DNA of 64,000 nt from Arthrobacter sp. PGP41 (GCF_002953935.1 NZ_CP026514.1:2542001-2606000), one strand, 5' to 3'. Positions 40,344 through 49,748 are shown, counted from the first letter of the stretch. Numbers and translations: made by a program. The notes: generated by a model from the sequence alone, not told the origin.

Positions 40344-41570
40344 TCAGGAATGCAGCCGGTGCGGCGCGTCCACCAGGGAACGGACCACGCTGCCGGCAGC
40401 GCCCAGCAAGGCCCCCGCATCCCCTACCTCGGAGGTGGTGACCCGACCGGGAGCAACCGCCCCCGGCGCGTACTTGGCAAGGCTTTCCAGGAGAGGCGCG
40501 CGGAGCCACTGGTCAAGCACGGCGAAGTGTCCACCAAGCACCACGGCCCTGATGTCCACCACGCGGGACGTCGACGCCACCGCCACGCCCAACGCCCTCC
40601 CCGCCTGTTGGACGGCGAGCAGGGCAGCGGGCTCCCCGGCGCCGAGCGCGCCCAGCAGGCGGGACATGCTTTCAGACCGTGACCACCCCTTCGCTGTGAT
40701 GCCGGCAGCAGAAAATATTGCGTCCTGCCCGGCTATCGTCTCCAGACACCCCGTTCCGCCGCAGGAACAGAGGACCCCCTCCGGTTGGACCACGATGTGG
40801 CCCACCTCCCCGGCATTGCCTTGCGGCCCGGTGAAAAGCTCCGAATTGATCACCAGGCCTCCGCCGACGCCCACCTCGCCGGAGACGAACAGGAAGTTCC
40901 GCCTTCCGTGGGGGCCGTGGGCCAGTTCCGCGAGCGCGGCAGCATTGGCCTCGTTGAAGAGGGAGACACCCAACGGCACGTCGGGAAGCAGCCGCTCCAT
41001 GTCCAGCTTTGTGTCCAGCCAGCCCAGGTTCGGGGCGGCGGTCACGGTTGAACTGCCGGCGTCAACGAGGCCCGGTACGGCGAGTCCTCCGCCCAGGACC
41101 TCAACACCCGACGCCGCGGCCGCTTTCCGCACGTCGGCAGCGAGCGCGGCGAGTGCGGACAGCACGGGAGCGCTGGCGCTGTCGCGGTTGTCCCGTTCCC
41201 GGATTTCCTGCACCACCAGGCTTCCCGAAAGGTCTGTCACTCCGGCAGCAATGTAGTCGACGTTGATTTCCATGCCCATGACACCCCGGGCCGGATTCAG
41301 TTCCAGCCCGACCCCCGGCCGGCCCCGCTCCCCCTGCCGGCTCAGGCCGACCTCCCGCAGCAGTCCGGCTCCCAAAAGGTCCAGGACGATGCTCGAAACA
41401 GAGGCTTTGGTCAGCCCGGTGGCTGCGGCAACCTGTGCCCGGGTCAGATGTATGCCGGCCGGCGCCTGCGCCACCCGGGCAAGGACCAGGGCGAGGTTAT
41501 TCCGCCGCACATGGGCCATGTTTCCCGGGCTGGCTGCGTCGGGTGCAGTGGCAGCTGCGGTACTGGCCAT
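40344..41570 (-). CDS. xylR: ROK family transcriptional repressor, probable XylR
   Basis: Repressor of xylose genes by position. The 408-residue product has an N-terminal winged helix-turn-helix (AQVAAATGLTKASVSSIVLDLL, about 45-70). A ROK sugar-kinase-like domain follows with the VGGGL loop, GNAGEVGHIVV and the zinc cluster CSCGGTGCLE. The ATG at 41570 is chosen because GAGGAG lies 8-9 nt upstream; the open frame runs 29 codons further into the promoter region. It is divergent from xylA. The regulator probably binds the repeated sites between the two genes and releases them when xylose binds. Confidence 0.88.
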   Translation of the reverse strand: MASTAAATAPDAASPGNMAHVRRNNLALVLARVAQAPAGIHLTRAQVAAATGLTKASVSSIVLDLLGAGLLREVGLSRQGERGRPGVGLELNPARGVMGMEINVDYIAAGVTDLSGSLVVQEIRERDNRDSASAPVLSALAALAADVRKAAAASGVEVLGGGLAVPGLVDAGSSTVTAAPNLGWLDTKLDMERLLPDVPLGVSLFNEANAAALAELAHGPHGRRNFLFVSGEVGVGGGLVINSELFTGPQGNAGEVGHIVVQPEGVLCSCGGTGCLETIAGQDAIFSAAGITAKGWSRSESMSRLLGALGAGEPAALLAVQQAGRALGVAVASTSRVVDIRAVVLGGHFAVLDQWLRAPLLESLAKYAPGAVAPGRVTTSEVGDAGALLGAAGSVVRSLVDAPHRLHS

Positions 41571-41623
41571 GGCCGTTCTCCTCGGAGTGGAAGCGGACCC
41601 GTCCCTCACGGACCCTTTGGCTA

Positions 41624-41669
41624 TTGACCTTAGCGTAAACACTCTTATATAGTTCAAGCGATAAACTAA
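41624..41669 (+). promoter_or_regulatory. xylAB promoter with overlapping repressor repeats
   Basis: TTGACC (41624-41629) and TATATA (41646-41651, spacer 16) or TATAGT (41648-41653, spacer 18) form a plausible promoter. Two similar sequences, TTAGCGTAAAC and AGCGATAAAC, lie at 41630-41640 and about 41657-41666, one inside the promoter and one just downstream. The outer TTAG and CTAA make the whole block roughly palindromic. This is the likely operator of the divergent ROK regulator. Confidence 0.6.
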
Positions 41670-41709
41670 TCATGCCGTAACCGGCGACATCCGAGTGCAA
41701 GGACGCAAC

Positions 41710-42897
41710 ATGGCTATCTCCCCCTCCCCCGCTGACAAGTTCACCTTCGGTCTTTGGACCGTGGGCTGGACGGGCGCCGACCCGTTCGGTGTCGCCACCC
41801 GGGCCGCCTTGGACCCGGTGGAGGCGGTCCACCGGCTCAGTGAGCTTGGCGCCTACGGCATCACGTTCCACGACAACGACCTGGTGCCCTTCGACGCCAG
41901 CGCGTCGGAGCGGGACCTGATCCTGAAGAACTTCAAGGCAGCCCTGGCCGAGACCGGCCTGAAGGTCCCGATGGTGACCACCAACCTGTTCAGCCACCCG
42001 GTGTTCAAGGACGGCGGCTTCACCTCCAACGACCGCTCGATCCGCCGCTTCGCCCTGTCCAAGGTGCTGCGCAACATCGATTCCGCCGCCGAGTTCGGCG
42101 CCGAAACGTTCGTCATGTGGGGCGGGCGCGAGGGCAGCGAATACGACGGCTCGAAGGACCTCTCGGCCGCCCTGGACCGGATGAAGGAAGGCGTGGACAC
42201 CGCCGCGGCCTACATCAAGGACAAGGGCTACAACCTGCGCATCGCCCTGGAGCCCAAGCCCAACGAACCCCGCGGCGACATCTTCCTGCCCACCGTCGGG
42301 CACGGCCTGGCGTTCATCGCCCAGCTCGAGCACGGCGACATCGTGGGCCTCAACCCCGAAACCGGGCACGAGCAGATGGCCGGCCTCAACTTCACCCACG
42401 GCATCGCCCAGGCCCTGTGGGCCGGCAAGCTCTTCCACATCGACCTCAACGGCCAGCGCGGCATCAAGTACGACCAGGACCTCGTCTTCGGCCACGGCGA
42501 CCTCACCAGCGCGTTCTTCACCGTTGACCTGCTCGAAAACGGCTTCCCCGGCGGCGGCCCCCGCTACGAGGGACCCCGCCACTTCGACTACAAGCCCTCC
42601 CGCACCGACGGCTACGACGGCGTCTGGGACTCGGCCAAAGCCAACATGGCCACCTACCTGCTCCTCAAGGAACGCGCCCTCGCGTTCCGCGCAGACCCCG
42701 AGGTCCAGGAAGCCCTCCGCACCTCAGGCGTCTTCGAACTCGGCGAGTCCACCCTCGCCGCCGGCGAAACCACCGCGGACCTGCTCGCAGACACCACCGC
42801 CTTCGAGGACTTCGACGCCGACAAGGCCGGCGAACGCTCCTTCGCATTCGTCCGCCTCAACCAGCTCGCCATCGAACACCTCCTGGGCGCCCGCTAA
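41710..42897 (+). CDS. xylA: xylose isomerase
   Basis: Isomerises D-xylose to D-xylulose. The 395-residue product is a complete class I (actinobacterial) xylose isomerase. It has [12 protein letters not shown], the FHDNDLVP segment with catalytic His/Asp, MWGGREG, the metal-binding [12 protein letters not shown] (Glu), [27 protein letters not shown] and [13 protein letters not shown]. The ATG at 41710 follows AAGGACG. It heads xylAB. Confidence 0.97.
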   Translation: MAISPSPADKFTFGLWTVGWTGADPFGVATRAALDPVEAVHRLSELGAYGITFHDNDLVPFDASASERDLILKNFKAALAETGLKVPMVTTNLFSHPVFKDGGFTSNDRSIRRFALSKVLRNIDSAAEFGAETFVMWGGREGSEYDGSKDLSAALDRMKEGVDTAAAYIKDKGYNLRIALEPKPNEPRGDIFLPTVGHGLAFIAQLEHGDIVGLNPETGHEQMAGLNFTHGIAQALWAGKLFHIDLNGQRGIKYDQDLVFGHGDLTSAFFTVDLLENGFPGGGPRYEGPRHFDYKPSRTDGYDGVWDSAKANMATYLLLKERALAFRADPEVQEALRTSGVFELGESTLAAGETTADLLADTTAFEDFDADKAGERSFAFVRLNQLAIEHLLGAR

Positions 42898-42900
42898 ACC

Positions 42901-44319
42901 ATGGCACTCGTAGCAGGGATCGACAGCTCCACCCAGTCCTGCAAAGTGGTGATTCGCGATTCGGACACGGGAGCATTGGTCCGGCAGGGCAGGGCAGGCC
43001 ACCCGGACGGGACCGAGATCCACCCGGACCACTGGTGGGCCGCCCTCCAGGACGCACTGCACCAGGCCGGCGGCCTGGAGGATGTGGCAGCCGTCTCGGT
43101 GGGAGGGCAGCAGCACGGCATGGTCTGCCTGGACAGCGAGGGCCAGGTTGTCCGGCCGGCGCTGCTGTGGAATGACACCCGCAGTGCCGGCGCGGCACTG
43201 GACCTGATCAGCACCGCCGGTGACGGCGACACCGCCGCCGGCGCCCGCTACTGGGCCCGTGCAACCGGCACCGTCCCGGTCGCTTCGCTGACCCTGACCA
43301 AACTGCACTGGCTCGCCGCCAACGAGCCGGAGAACGCGGCCAAAGTTGCGGCAGTCTGCCTGCCCCATGACTGGCTGACCTGGCGGCTGACGGGCCATGG
43401 GCCGGGCAGCGGTCCGGGAAACCTCGAGGCCCTCGCCACTGACCGTTCCGACGCCTCCGGCACGGGCTACTACTCGACGGCGACGGGCGAGTACCTGCCA
43501 GGGCTCCTGGAGTCCTCGCTGGGGCACGTTCCGCTGCTGCCCGGAGTCATGGGCCCGCTGGAGGTCGCCGGCAAGACTCCGGACGGCGCCCTCCTGGCCG
43601 CCGGCGCCGGGGACAACGCGGCGGCGGCACTGGGGGTGGGCGCCGGCGTGGGTGATGTGGTGATGTCGCTGGGCACCTCGGGAACGGTCTTTGCCGTGTC
43701 AGATACTCCCGCCGCCGATCCGTCCGGGCTGGTGGCAGGGTTCGCCGATGCTTCCGGGAACTACCTGCCGCTGGTGTGCACCCTGAACGCCACCCGCGTT
43801 TTTAACGCCACTGCAGCCCTGCTGGACGTCAGCCTTGCGGAGTTCAACGAGCTGGCGCTGACCGCCGAACCAGGCGCCGGGGGCCTCACCCTCGTTCCCT
43901 ATTTCGACGGCGAGCGCACGCCGAACCTGCCCGACGCCACCGGTTCGCTGCACGGCATCACCCGCGGGAACTACACGCCGGTGAACCTGGCGCGGGCCGC
44001 CGTCGAAGGCGTTGTGTGCTCCCTGGCGGACGGGCTGGCCGCCCTGCAGGAACAGGGCGTGGAGGCGCGGCGCATCATCCTGGTGGGCGGCGGAGCGCAG
44101 TCCCCGGCAGTCCAGGAAGCGGCGGCGCAGCTGCTGGGAATCAGCATCACCGTGCCGCGCCCGGGTGAGTACGTGGCCGACGGCGCCGCCCGCCAGGCCG
44201 CCGCGGCACTCACCGGGGAATTTCCGCAGTGGGTGCTGGACGCCGTCGACCTCCCTGCAGGGCAGGACGACGCCGGCGTGCTGGCACGCTACCGCCGCTG
44301 CGCCTCGACGTACGCCTGA
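42901..44319 (+). CDS. xylB: xylulokinase
   Basis: Phosphorylates D-xylulose to xylulose-5-phosphate for the pentose phosphate pathway. The 472-residue FGGY-family kinase has the N-terminal [10 protein letters not shown] phosphate-binding loop, [17 protein letters not shown], a central [11 protein letters not shown] segment with the catalytic Asp, [10 protein letters not shown] and the C-terminal [11 protein letters not shown] motif. The ATG at 42901 is 3 nt after the xylA stop with no obvious RBS, so it is probably translated by coupling. It ends in a bidirectional terminator before the convergent TIM-barrel gene. Confidence 0.96.
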   Translation: MALVAGIDSSTQSCKVVIRDSDTGALVRQGRAGHPDGTEIHPDHWWAALQDALHQAGGLEDVAAVSVGGQQHGMVCLDSEGQVVRPALLWNDTRSAGAALDLISTAGDGDTAAGARYWARATGTVPVASLTLTKLHWLAANEPENAAKVAAVCLPHDWLTWRLTGHGPGSGPGNLEALATDRSDASGTGYYSTATGEYLPGLLESSLGHVPLLPGVMGPLEVAGKTPDGALLAAGAGDNAAAALGVGAGVGDVVMSLGTSGTVFAVSDTPAADPSGLVAGFADASGNYLPLVCTLNATRVFNATAALLDVSLAEFNELALTAEPGAGGLTLVPYFDGERTPNLPDATGSLHGITRGNYTPVNLARAAVEGVVCSLADGLAALQEQGVEARRIILVGGGAQSPAVQEAAAQLLGISITVPRPGEYVADGAARQAAAALTGEFPQWVLDAVDLPAGQDDAGVLARYRRCASTYA

Positions 44320-44330
44320 CATTCCACAAG

Positions 44331-44385
44331 AAAAGGACCCGGACCGCACTGTGGCGAATTCACGGCGCGTTCCGGGTCCCCTTTT
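44331..44385. terminator. bidirectional terminator between xylB and the TIM-barrel gene
   Basis: AAAAGGACCCGGA pairs with TCCGGGTCCCCTTTT (one-base bulge), with a large loop, between convergent stops. Confidence 0.7.
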
Positions 44386-44451
44386 AGGGTGGGGCGCAGG
44401 CTCCTGCCAGTTGTGTTGGGAACGTGGCAGGAGCCCGCGGTCTGGATCAGG

Positions 44452-45309
44452 TCAGGCGTACGGGAGGACAAGCTCCGCGTAGCGCTCCTTCACCGTGGCC
44501 AGGACGGCGTTGCCGTCCGTGTCCCAGATGTCCTGATTGAAGATTTCCACTTCGATGTCACCGGTGTACCCGGCATCGCGCACCCAGGTTCCGATGGCGG
44601 CGAAGTCCACCACGCCGTCACCCATGTACCCGCGGGACAGCAGTGGATCGGCTGCAATGGGCATGTTGAAGTCGCACACCTGGTAGGACGCAATGCGTCC
44701 CTCCCGGCCGGCGCGCTCGATCTGCGCCTTCAGTTCCGGATCCCACCAGACGTGGAAAGTGTCGACGGCGACGCCCACCGCTGAGGCGGCGAAGGGCGCC
44801 GCGAGGTCCAGGGCCTGCCCCAGGGTGGAGATCAGGGCACGGTCGGCGGCGTACATCGGGTGCAGCGGCTCCAGCACCAGCCGGACGCCGTTCTCCTCGG
44901 CGAAGGGGACCAGGTCGGCGAGACGGTCCGCCACGCGCCGGCGCGCAGCCACCACGTCCTTCTCCCCCGGGGCCAGCCCGCCGACCACCAGGAACAGTTC
45001 CCGGGTGCCGAGCGCAACGGCTTCCAGGATGGCGGCGCGGTTGTCAGCCAGGGCTGCGGCCTGCCCTTCGGCATCGGGTGCGGTAAGGAACCCGCCCCGG
45101 CACAGGGATGAGACGCGGAGCCCGGCATCCTTGATGAGGCGTGCCGCCTTATCCAGGCCTGCCTCCTCCACGCGGTCCCGCCAGGGACCGATGGCGGGGA
45201 TACCGGCGTTGACGCAGCCGTCAATCACCTGGGCCAGGGTCCACTTCTTGGTGGTGGCGCTGTTGAGGGAAAGGCGCGCGAAGTCTGCCGTTCCCGATGT
45301 GCTGGTCAT
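44452..45309 (-). CDS. sugar phosphate isomerase/epimerase-type TIM-barrel protein
   Basis: The 285-residue product belongs to the AP endonuclease 2/xylose-isomerase-like TIM-barrel family (IolE/IolH-like). Metal-site residues are recognisable: LVLEPLHPMY (Glu), VAVDTFHVWWD (Asp/His), QVCDFNMP and DIEVEIFN (Glu). The substrate is unknown. It is the third gene of an operon: its ATG overlaps the upstream DUF993 stop by 4 nt (ATGA). With a dehydrogenase and an aldolase-like protein it suggests oxidation, isomerisation and cleavage of a sugar or cyclitol (inference). Confidence 0.85.
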   Translation of the reverse strand: MTSTSGTADFARLSLNSATTKKWTLAQVIDGCVNAGIPAIGPWRDRVEEAGLDKAARLIKDAGLRVSSLCRGGFLTAPDAEGQAAALADNRAAILEAVALGTRELFLVVGGLAPGEKDVVAARRRVADRLADLVPFAEENGVRLVLEPLHPMYAADRALISTLGQALDLAAPFAASAVGVAVDTFHVWWDPELKAQIERAGREGRIASYQVCDFNMPIAADPLLSRGYMGDGVVDFAAIGTWVRDAGYTGDIEVEIFNQDIWDTDGNAVLATVKERYAELVLPYA

Positions 45310-46520
45310 ACGCCCACCCCGTTGATGCGCAGGTAGTCGGACATCCGGAAAGCTGCCAGTGCCGGGTCCCGCAGCAGGCCCGCCTTGTCCGCCAGTTCGA
45401 AGGTCCTTGCCAGGTGGCATACCGAGCGGCCCGAGTGGAGGCCCCCCACCATCTGGAAGCCGGGCTGCCTGCCGTTGAGCCAGGACATAAACGCGATCCC
45501 GGTCTTGTAGTAGAACGTGGGGGCGCTGAAGATGTGCTTGCCCAGTTCCCGCGTGGAGTCGAGGATTTCGCGCGCCTTCGCGGCGTTGCCGGCGTCGTAG
45601 TTCTGCAGCGCCACCGAGGCGGCGGGGTAGATCGCCGCGAAGATGCCCAGCAGGGCGTCCGAATGGTGGCTGCCGTCGCCGTCGATCAGCTCGGGGTAGT
45701 TGAAGTCGTCGCCGGTGTAGAGGCGGACGCCGTCGGGCAGGGCCGCCCGCAGGGCAACCTCGTGGCTGGCGTCGAGCAGTGAGACCTTGACGCCGTCCAC
45801 CTTGGCCGCGTTGTCCTTGATGAGGCCAAGGAAGGTTTCGGTTGCCGTTGCGACATCGTCCGAACCCCAGTAGCCGGCGAGGGCGGGATCGAACATGGTG
45901 CCAAGCCAGTGGAGGATGACGGGCTGGTCCACTTCCTGCAGCAGGGTGGAGTAGACCTTCAGGTAGTCCTCGGGACCGCGGGCAACCTTGGCCAGGGCGC
46001 GGGAGGCCATGAGGATCACCTTCGGCCCGGCTTCACTGACCACGGCGATCTGCTCGCGGTAGGCCTCAAGGACGGCCTTGATGCCGGCCTCCCCGGTTGG
46101 CAGGGAGGCGCTGTCCAGCTGGTCGGTGCCGGCACCGCAGGAAACGAGGTCCCGCACCGATTTGCCGGCCGTTGCCGCGTTGCCGGCCGAAACCACCGAG
46201 GCTGCCTCGACGCCGGTGCGCTTGATGAGCTGCTGGGTGGCCGCCCAGTCAAGGCCCATGCCGCGCTGGGCGGTGTCCATGGCGTCGGCCACACCCAGGC
46301 CGTAGGACCACAGCTCGTGGCGGTAGGCCATGGTGGCGTCCCAGTCGAGCCGGGCGGGCGCGCCGGGAGTGTTGTCGGCCAGGACTTCGGGGATCACATG
46401 CGCTGCGGCATAGGCGCGGCGGGCGATGAGCGGCGCGGTGGGCCGGGCCCAGGACGTGCCGCCCTGGAGGCGGTATTCCCGGGTGCCGCCGTCGTGTGAG
46501 GGCAGGATGAGTGAGGTCAT
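45306..46520 (-). CDS. DUF993 family protein, dihydrodipicolinate synthase-like
   Basis: No characterised function that I know. The 404-residue product matches the DUF993 group, a distant branch of the DHDPS/NAL aldolase superfamily. Lys245 in VDGVKVSLLDA lies where DHDPS enzymes carry their Schiff-base lysine (GIK motif), and a TIM-barrel fold is expected. An N-terminal segment of about 60 residues precedes the barrel. The ATG at 46520 shares one base with the dehydrogenase TAA stop (TAATG), and the TIM-barrel gene overlaps its own stop. Tight coupling to both neighbours implies a common pathway. Confidence 0.85.
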   Translation of the reverse strand: MTSLILPSHDGGTREYRLQGGTSWARPTAPLIARRAYAAAHVIPEVLADNTPGAPARLDWDATMAYRHELWSYGLGVADAMDTAQRGMGLDWAATQQLIKRTGVEAASVVSAGNAATAGKSVRDLVSCGAGTDQLDSASLPTGEAGIKAVLEAYREQIAVVSEAGPKVILMASRALAKVARGPEDYLKVYSTLLQEVDQPVILHWLGTMFDPALAGYWGSDDVATATETFLGLIKDNAAKVDGVKVSLLDASHEVALRAALPDGVRLYTGDDFNYPELIDGDGSHHSDALLGIFAAIYPAASVALQNYDAGNAAKAREILDSTRELGKHIFSAPTFYYKTGIAFMSWLNGRQPGFQMVGGLHSGRSVCHLARTFELADKAGLLRDPALAAFRMSDYLRINGVGV

Positions 46521-47689
46521 TAGAGGGTGATCTCCGGGATGTCGAGGGTGCGGCGTTCGTCGTTGGACTGCAGGCCGAGCTCGGCGAGCTGGACACCGCG
46601 GGCGGCGGACAGGAGACCGAAGCGGTGTTCGCGGCCGGCGACGACGTCGCGGAGGAATTCTTCCCACTGCAGCTTGAAGCCGTTGTCCAGGTCAGCATTG
46701 GCCGGGACTTCCTGCCACTGGTCACGGAAGGATTCCGTGACGGGAAGGTCCGGGTTCCAGACGGGCTTCGGCGTGTGCGCGCGCTGCTGCGCGACGCACT
46801 TGTTCAGGCCTGCGACGGCGGAGCCGTGCGTGCCGTCCACCTGGAACTCCACCAGTTCGTCGCGATAGACGCGGACCGCCCACGACGAGTTGATCTGGCC
46901 GATGACTTCGTCGCCGCCCGGGGTTTCCAGCTCGAAAATGCCGTAGGAGGCGTCGTCTGCGGTGGCTTTGTACTCCTTGCCTGCCTCGTCCCACCGGGTG
47001 GGGATGTGGGTGGCGGTCCTGGCGCTGACGCTCTTGACCTTGCCGATGATGCCTTCGAGGACATAGTTCCAGTGGCAGAACATGTCCGTGGTCATGCCGC
47101 CGCCGTCTTCCTTGCGGTAATTCCAGGACGGACGCTGGGCGGCCTGGATGTCACCTTCGAAGACCCAGTAGCCGAACTCACCGCGGATGGAGAGGATGCG
47201 GCCGAAGAAGCCCTCGTCCACCAGGCGGCGGAGCTTGACCAGGCCGGGCAGGTACAGCTTGTCGTGGACCACGCCCGCGGTGACGCCGGCTTCCTTGCCG
47301 ATCCGGGCCAGGTCAATGGCCTCTTCAAGTGTCTCGGCAGTGGGCTTCTCGGTGAAGATGTGCTTGCCGGCCTGCATGGCCTTCTTCAGGGTGGCCGAGC
47401 GGAGGCTGGTCATGGACGCATCGAAAACGACGTCGACAGTGGGGTCGTTGATGACGGCGTCCAGGTCGGTGCTCCACTCGGAGACCTTGTGCTTTTCGGC
47501 GAGTTCCCGGATCTTCGCTTCGTTGCGGCCCACCAGAATGGGCTCAACCTGGATGCGGGTGCCGTCCTCCAGCGTGAATCCACCGGCGTCCCGGATGGGA
47601 AGGATGGAGCGCAGCAGATGCTGGCGGTACCCCATCCGTCCGGTAATGCCGTTCATGGCAATGCGGATTGTTTTTGTCTCGACGCCCAT
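46520..47689 (-). CDS. Gfo/Idh/MocA family oxidoreductase
   Basis: NAD(P)-dependent sugar or cyclitol dehydrogenase; substrate unknown. The 389-residue product has an N-terminal Rossmann region with the atypical MNGITGRMGYRQHLL loop, HIFTEKPTAE (the EKP motif) and a C-terminal domain with WNYRKEDGGGMTTDMFCHW, whose Asp/His probably form the active site. The ATG at 47689 follows GGAGGACTT, a strong RBS. It is the first gene of the three-gene operon, and divergent from the LacI regulator across two operator-like palindromes. Confidence 0.92.
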   Translation of the reverse strand: MGVETKTIRIAMNGITGRMGYRQHLLRSILPIRDAGGFTLEDGTRIQVEPILVGRNEAKIRELAEKHKVSEWSTDLDAVINDPTVDVVFDASMTSLRSATLKKAMQAGKHIFTEKPTAETLEEAIDLARIGKEAGVTAGVVHDKLYLPGLVKLRRLVDEGFFGRILSIRGEFGYWVFEGDIQAAQRPSWNYRKEDGGGMTTDMFCHWNYVLEGIIGKVKSVSARTATHIPTRWDEAGKEYKATADDASYGIFELETPGGDEVIGQINSSWAVRVYRDELVEFQVDGTHGSAVAGLNKCVAQQRAHTPKPVWNPDLPVTESFRDQWQEVPANADLDNGFKLQWEEFLRDVVAGREHRFGLLSAARGVQLAELGLQSNDERRTLDIPEITL

Positions 47690-47747
47690 AAGTCCTCCAC
47701 GGTGAGTGAGCAGTCCTACTGAAGTTGTAGTTCTACTGCAGCTGAAT

Positions 47748-47765
47748 TGGGAAAGCGCATTCCCA
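47748..47765. promoter_or_regulatory. LacI-type operator 1 (operon side)
   Basis: TGGGAAAGCGCATTCCCA, an 18-bp palindrome with one mismatch pair, has the central CG typical of LacI-family operators. On the minus strand it sits just after TTGACG (47774..47769), a plausible -35 of the dehydrogenase operon, so binding would block transcription. Confidence 0.75.
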
Positions 47766-47797
47766 CTACGTCAATGATGCACGTCGGCACACTTGTT

Positions 47798-47811
47798 GGC
47801 AAGCGCTTTCC
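47798..47811. promoter_or_regulatory. LacI-type operator 2 (regulator side)
   Basis: GGCAAGCGCTTTCC, a palindrome with one mismatch, shares AAGCGC with operator 1; centres are 48 bp apart. It overlaps the -35 position (about 47807-47812) implied by CATAAT at 47830-47835, upstream of the regulator start, so autoregulation is likely. Confidence 0.7.
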
Positions 47812-47878
47812 GGCGCGGCTAAAAACTGCCATAATGTGGTAACGCCCATTGACCCAACAAAGCCGACCAGGAGACGCT

Positions 47879-48970
47879 GTGGCTGCAAGTACCCTTACCG
47901 AGGTGGCGCGGCTGGCTGGGGTATCTCCCGCCACCGCCAGCCGGGTCCTCAACGGTTCCGCGCGCAAGCCGGGGCAGGACATTGCGGACCGTGTCCGGCA
48001 GGCCGCCGACTCGCTTGGCTACATTCCCAACGCCCAGGCCCAGGGGCTGGCAAAGTCCAGTTCGGGCCTTATCGGCTTGATCGTGCACGACATCGCGGAC
48101 CCCTATTTCGCCGCCATCGCCCGGGGAGTCCAGGCAGCGGCCCGGGAACAGCGCAAGATGGTGCTTCTGGCGACCACCGGCGGGGCGCCGGCGGAGGAGC
48201 GGGAAGCGGTGGCCGCCTTCGCCGCACGGCGTGCCGATTCGATCGTGATTGCGGGATCCCGCTCGTCCAGGGAGGAGGACCGGGACGACAACGCGGACCT
48301 TGCAGCGGAGCTTGACCGGTACTGCCGCAACGGCGGCCGGGTGGCCGTGGTGGGACATCCGGTAGTGGGTGCCACCGCCCCTGAGGGGTACCACGTTGTT
48401 GCCGTGCCGAACCAGGAACTCGCCGGCGACCTGGCAGCCGAGCTTGCTGCCGGCTGGGTTGGCAATTTCGTCATCATCGGAGGTCCCGAGGGCCTCTTTA
48501 CGTCGGACGACCGCATCCGCGGCTTCCAGGAAGGCCTGGCCAAGGCCGGCCGGGGCCCTGCGGAGATCCTGCGCACCTCGTTCAACCGCGCCGGAGGCTA
48601 CGACGCGGGCATCAAGCTGGCTGCCAGGATCAAGGCTGAGCGGACACCGGAGGGCGATGGTCCTGGCACGGCGAAGATGTGCATCTTCGCCGTCAACGAC
48701 GTCATGGCCATCGGGGCCTCGGCAGCACTGCGGGCTGAAGGGCTCCGGGTTCCGCGGGACGCCAGGATTGCCGGATTCGACGATATCGAGACGCTGCGGG
48801 ATTTCCGCCCTGCCCTCTCCACGGTCCGCCTGCCGCTGGAAGACATCGGCCGGCTTGCTACCCGGGCGACGGCCGCCGGTTCCGGCAGCAGCGATGGCCA
48901 GGAGGACGAAGATCCACAGCCCGTGAGGGGCGAAGTCACGCTTCGCCGCAGCACGGAGGCAGTGGCCTGA
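47879..48970 (+). CDS. LacI family transcriptional regulator
   Basis: The 363-residue product has an N-terminal LacI helix-turn-helix with TLTEVARLAGVSPATASRVLNG and the hinge helix region AQGLAKSSSG. A periplasmic-binding-like effector domain follows, with IGLIVHDIADPYFA, NDVMAIGA and IAGFDDIE. Near residues 105-125 there is an acidic insertion (SREEDRDDNAD). The GTG at 47879 is chosen because CAGGAG lies 6 nt upstream; an in-frame TTG 30 nt earlier lacks an RBS. It is divergent from the dehydrogenase-DUF993-isomerase operon and probably represses it and itself. An esterase gene follows after 5 nt. Confidence 0.93.
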   Translation: MAASTLTEVARLAGVSPATASRVLNGSARKPGQDIADRVRQAADSLGYIPNAQAQGLAKSSSGLIGLIVHDIADPYFAAIARGVQAAAREQRKMVLLATTGGAPAEEREAVAAFAARRADSIVIAGSRSSREEDRDDNADLAAELDRYCRNGGRVAVVGHPVVGATAPEGYHVVAVPNQELAGDLAAELAAGWVGNFVIIGGPEGLFTSDDRIRGFQEGLAKAGRGPAEILRTSFNRAGGYDAGIKLAARIKAERTPEGDGPGTAKMCIFAVNDVMAIGASAALRAEGLRVPRDARIAGFDDIETLRDFRPALSTVRLPLEDIGRLATRATAAGSGSSDGQEDEDPQPVRGEVTLRRSTEAVA

Positions 48971-48975
48971 GCATC

Positions 48976-49746
48976 GTGTCCGGGCTGACCGCTGTCCCTG
49001 CACGTGCCGGAGCGGGCAGCGCCGGAGGTGCCAGGCCCGCCGCGCTGGTCCTGCCCGGCGGCGGCTACGGCCGCCAGGCGGACCACGAAGCGGAGCCCGT
49101 GGCCGAATGGCTCGCCGCGCTAGGCATCCACGCCTTCGTGCTGAGATACCGCGTGGCCCCGGACCGGCATCCAGCCCCGCTGCAGGACGCCAAGGAAGCC
49201 ATGCTGCATATCCGTGGCGGGTCCCATGGTTTGGCCGTCGATCCGCAGCGGGTCGGCGTCCTCGGATTTTCGGCCGGTGGGCACCTTGCCGCCACGCTCT
49301 CTACCGCCGTGGCAACAGGCCGCGAGCGCTTCGACGTTCCCGGTGCGGTCCCGGACCTGACCGTCCTGTGCTATCCCGTGGTGTCCTACACCACGTCGGT
49401 GCACCAGGGTTCGATGGACAACCTCCTCGGCGACGCGCCGTCGTCGGACATCCTTGCGGAACTCTCCGCAGAACGGCGGGTGACTGCCGCTACCCCTCCC
49501 GCGTTTATCTGGCACACCGCGGACGACGACGCCGTCCACGTCAGCCACAGCCTGGGCTACGCTGGGGCGCTTATGGGCACGGGCGTGCCTGCCGAGCTGC
49601 ATGTCTTTCCCCATGGCCGCCACGGGCTGGGCCTCGCCGCAGGGGAACCGGGGCCGGACCAGTGGACGCGGCTGTGTGCAGCCTGGCTGGCGCGGGCAGG
49701 CTGGACCTCCCCGTGGATACCGGCCGGCAGGCGGGACCAGGTGTAA
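48976..49746 (+). CDS. alpha/beta hydrolase, acetyl-xylan-esterase-like
   Basis: The 256-residue product has the esterase pattern: oxyanion LVLPGGGYG, nucleophile GFSAGG near residue 98, Asp in HTADDDAVHV and His in FPHGRHGLG. It resembles the BD-FAE / acetylxylan esterase group that deacetylates carbohydrates. No signal peptide is visible, so it acts in the cytosol. The GTG at 48976 lies 5 nt after the LacI stop without a clear RBS, so it is cotranscribed with the regulator. Its co-location with sugar genes suggests deacetylation of an imported oligosaccharide or glycoside (inference). Confidence 0.88.
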   Translation: MSGLTAVPARAGAGSAGGARPAALVLPGGGYGRQADHEAEPVAEWLAALGIHAFVLRYRVAPDRHPAPLQDAKEAMLHIRGGSHGLAVDPQRVGVLGFSAGGHLAATLSTAVATGRERFDVPGAVPDLTVLCYPVVSYTTSVHQGSMDNLLGDAPSSDILAELSAERRVTAATPPAFIWHTADDDAVHVSHSLGYAGALMGTGVPAELHVFPHGRHGLGLAAGEPGPDQWTRLCAAWLARAGWTSPWIPAGRRDQV

Positions 49747-49748
49747 AA

